A stretch of DNA of 64,000 nucleotides from contig CACEVB010000003.1 in assembly GCA_902562875.1 (NCBI GenBank), forward strand, positions 1 through 64,000, in the 5' to 3' direction. The DNA comes from an uncultured Pelagibacteraceae bacterium (GTDB taxonomy: Bacteria > Pseudomonadota > Alphaproteobacteria > Pelagibacterales > Pelagibacteraceae). The notes under the pieces were generated by a model that did not search any database, was not told where the DNA came from, and worked only from the letters and a program-made list of their open reading frames with translations. Below, piece after piece: positions 63,509 through 64,000 of this stretch. Made by a program: the position numbers and the translations under genes. The stretch's first letter is position 1, and each line of letters starts with the position of its first letter.

Positions 63509-64000
63509 TGAGAAAATTATTAATTTTTTTTTTTATTTTTATTCCAAATTATTCTTATCCGAATGAAAATATTGTCAAATTTTTAAAAGAAGGAAAAAAA
63601 ATAGTCTTTATAAGACATGCGCTGGCTCCAGGAAACGGTGATCCAAATAATTTTGATTTAAAAAATTGTTCCACTCAAAGAAATTTAAATGAAGATGGAA
63701 GAGCTCAGTCAAAGAAAATTGGAGATTTTTTTAAAAATAATAATATTAAAATCGACAAAGTTTTATCTAGTGAATGGTGCAGATGTAAAGATACCGCCAA
63801 AATAGCTTTTGGAAAATTTGAAACCTTTAAAGCTCTAAATTCTTTTTATGAAGAGCGATTTTCAAAAAATAGATCTAAGCAAATAAAAGATTTAAATAAC
63901 TATATTTCTAAATGGAAAAGTGATTCTAATCTAATTATTGTGACACATTATGTTGTCATTTTGGATATTTTAGAGCGTGGAACTTCTTCTGGAGAAATGA
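63508..64000 (+). CDS. Exported histidine phosphatase-family protein (truncated by window end)
   Basis: Partial, not in the ORF track. ATG at 63508 overlaps the DUF4149 stop; the frame is open to the window end, about 164 residues. Signal peptide KLLIFFFIFIPNYSYPNE, then the phosphohistidine motif KIVFIRHALAPGNGDPNN, RNLNEDGRAQSKKIGDFF and VLSSEWCRCKDTAKIAFG, with the second His in LIIVTHYVVILDI. Resembles secreted SixA/phosphoglycerate-mutase-like proteins. Substrate unknown. Confidence 0.8.
   Translation, partial: MRKLLIFFFIFIPNYSYPNENIVKFLKEGKKIVFIRHALAPGNGDPNNFDLKNCSTQRNLNEDGRAQSKKIGDFFKNNNIKIDKVLSSEWCRCKDTAKIAFGKFETFKALNSFYEERFSKNRSKQIKDLNNYISKWKSDSNLIIVTHYVVILDILERGTSSGEM

Overview
This window looks like core chromosome of a streamlined, very AT-rich alphaproteobacterium of the SAR11 (Candidatus Pelagibacter) type. 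The evidence is a very low GC content, genes packed with overlaps of 1-40 nt, convergent genes that share stop codons, and alphaproteobacterial hallmark genes: an NDUFA12-like complex I protein, DUF2155, purN-purM-DUF2066-hda, and iscR-sufBCDSU-sufT-sufA. I found no rRNA, tRNA, CRISPR array, insertion sequence, integrase or phage gene. No gene-free stretch exceeds 300 nt; the longest gap, about 200 nt between cysE and an MBL-fold gene, holds a small cysteine-rich ORF missing from the ORF track.

Layout. 1-4.9 kb, minus strand: outer-membrane biogenesis (lptF, lptG, lptD, start of surA). 4.9-12.8 kb: pepA-ndk; purM-purN; DUF2066-hda-aspS; and a free-standing domain of class II ribonucleotide reductase. 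12.9-25.5 kb: NDUFA12-like and DUF2155 genes, aroQ-accB-accC, thiS-thiG, an RNase E/G lacking its zinc-link cysteines, mrcA, prfB (with a programmed +1 frameshift that the ORF track misses), an AsmA/YhdP-like protein and tyrS. 25.5-33.6 kb: anmK, an alpha/beta hydrolase and the complete SUF iron-sulfur operon behind a recognisable IscR-type operator. 33.6-48.5 kb: glnA, a YbaK deacylase, three DMT exporters, a homocysteine methyltransferase, two aldehyde dehydrogenases (one paired with DUF779), an FAH-family enzyme, ppc, ccdA and a BBOX/TauD-like dioxygenase.

48.5-57.8 kb is the most unusual region. A hisN-like/AhpD-like/DUF952 set runs into a minus-strand run of eleven small genes (GYD, DUF1330, NTF2-like, TPR, DUF2798 and a pair of paralogous secreted proteins), most with strong Shine-Dalgarno sites. 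Next come a sulfur block (cysE-cysK, a 39-aa protein with 12 cysteines, an ETHE1-like persulfide dioxygenase), a 1-Cys peroxiredoxin and a methyltransferase with no obvious start codon. 57.8-64 kb: an Asp/Glu racemase, MFS and LysE/ArgO-type transporters, a HisD-family dehydrogenase that looks closer to HpsN than to true HisD, a phosphate acyltransferase, two small membrane proteins, and a secreted histidine phosphatase cut by the window end.

All calls come from reading translated motifs and gene order; no database search was run.
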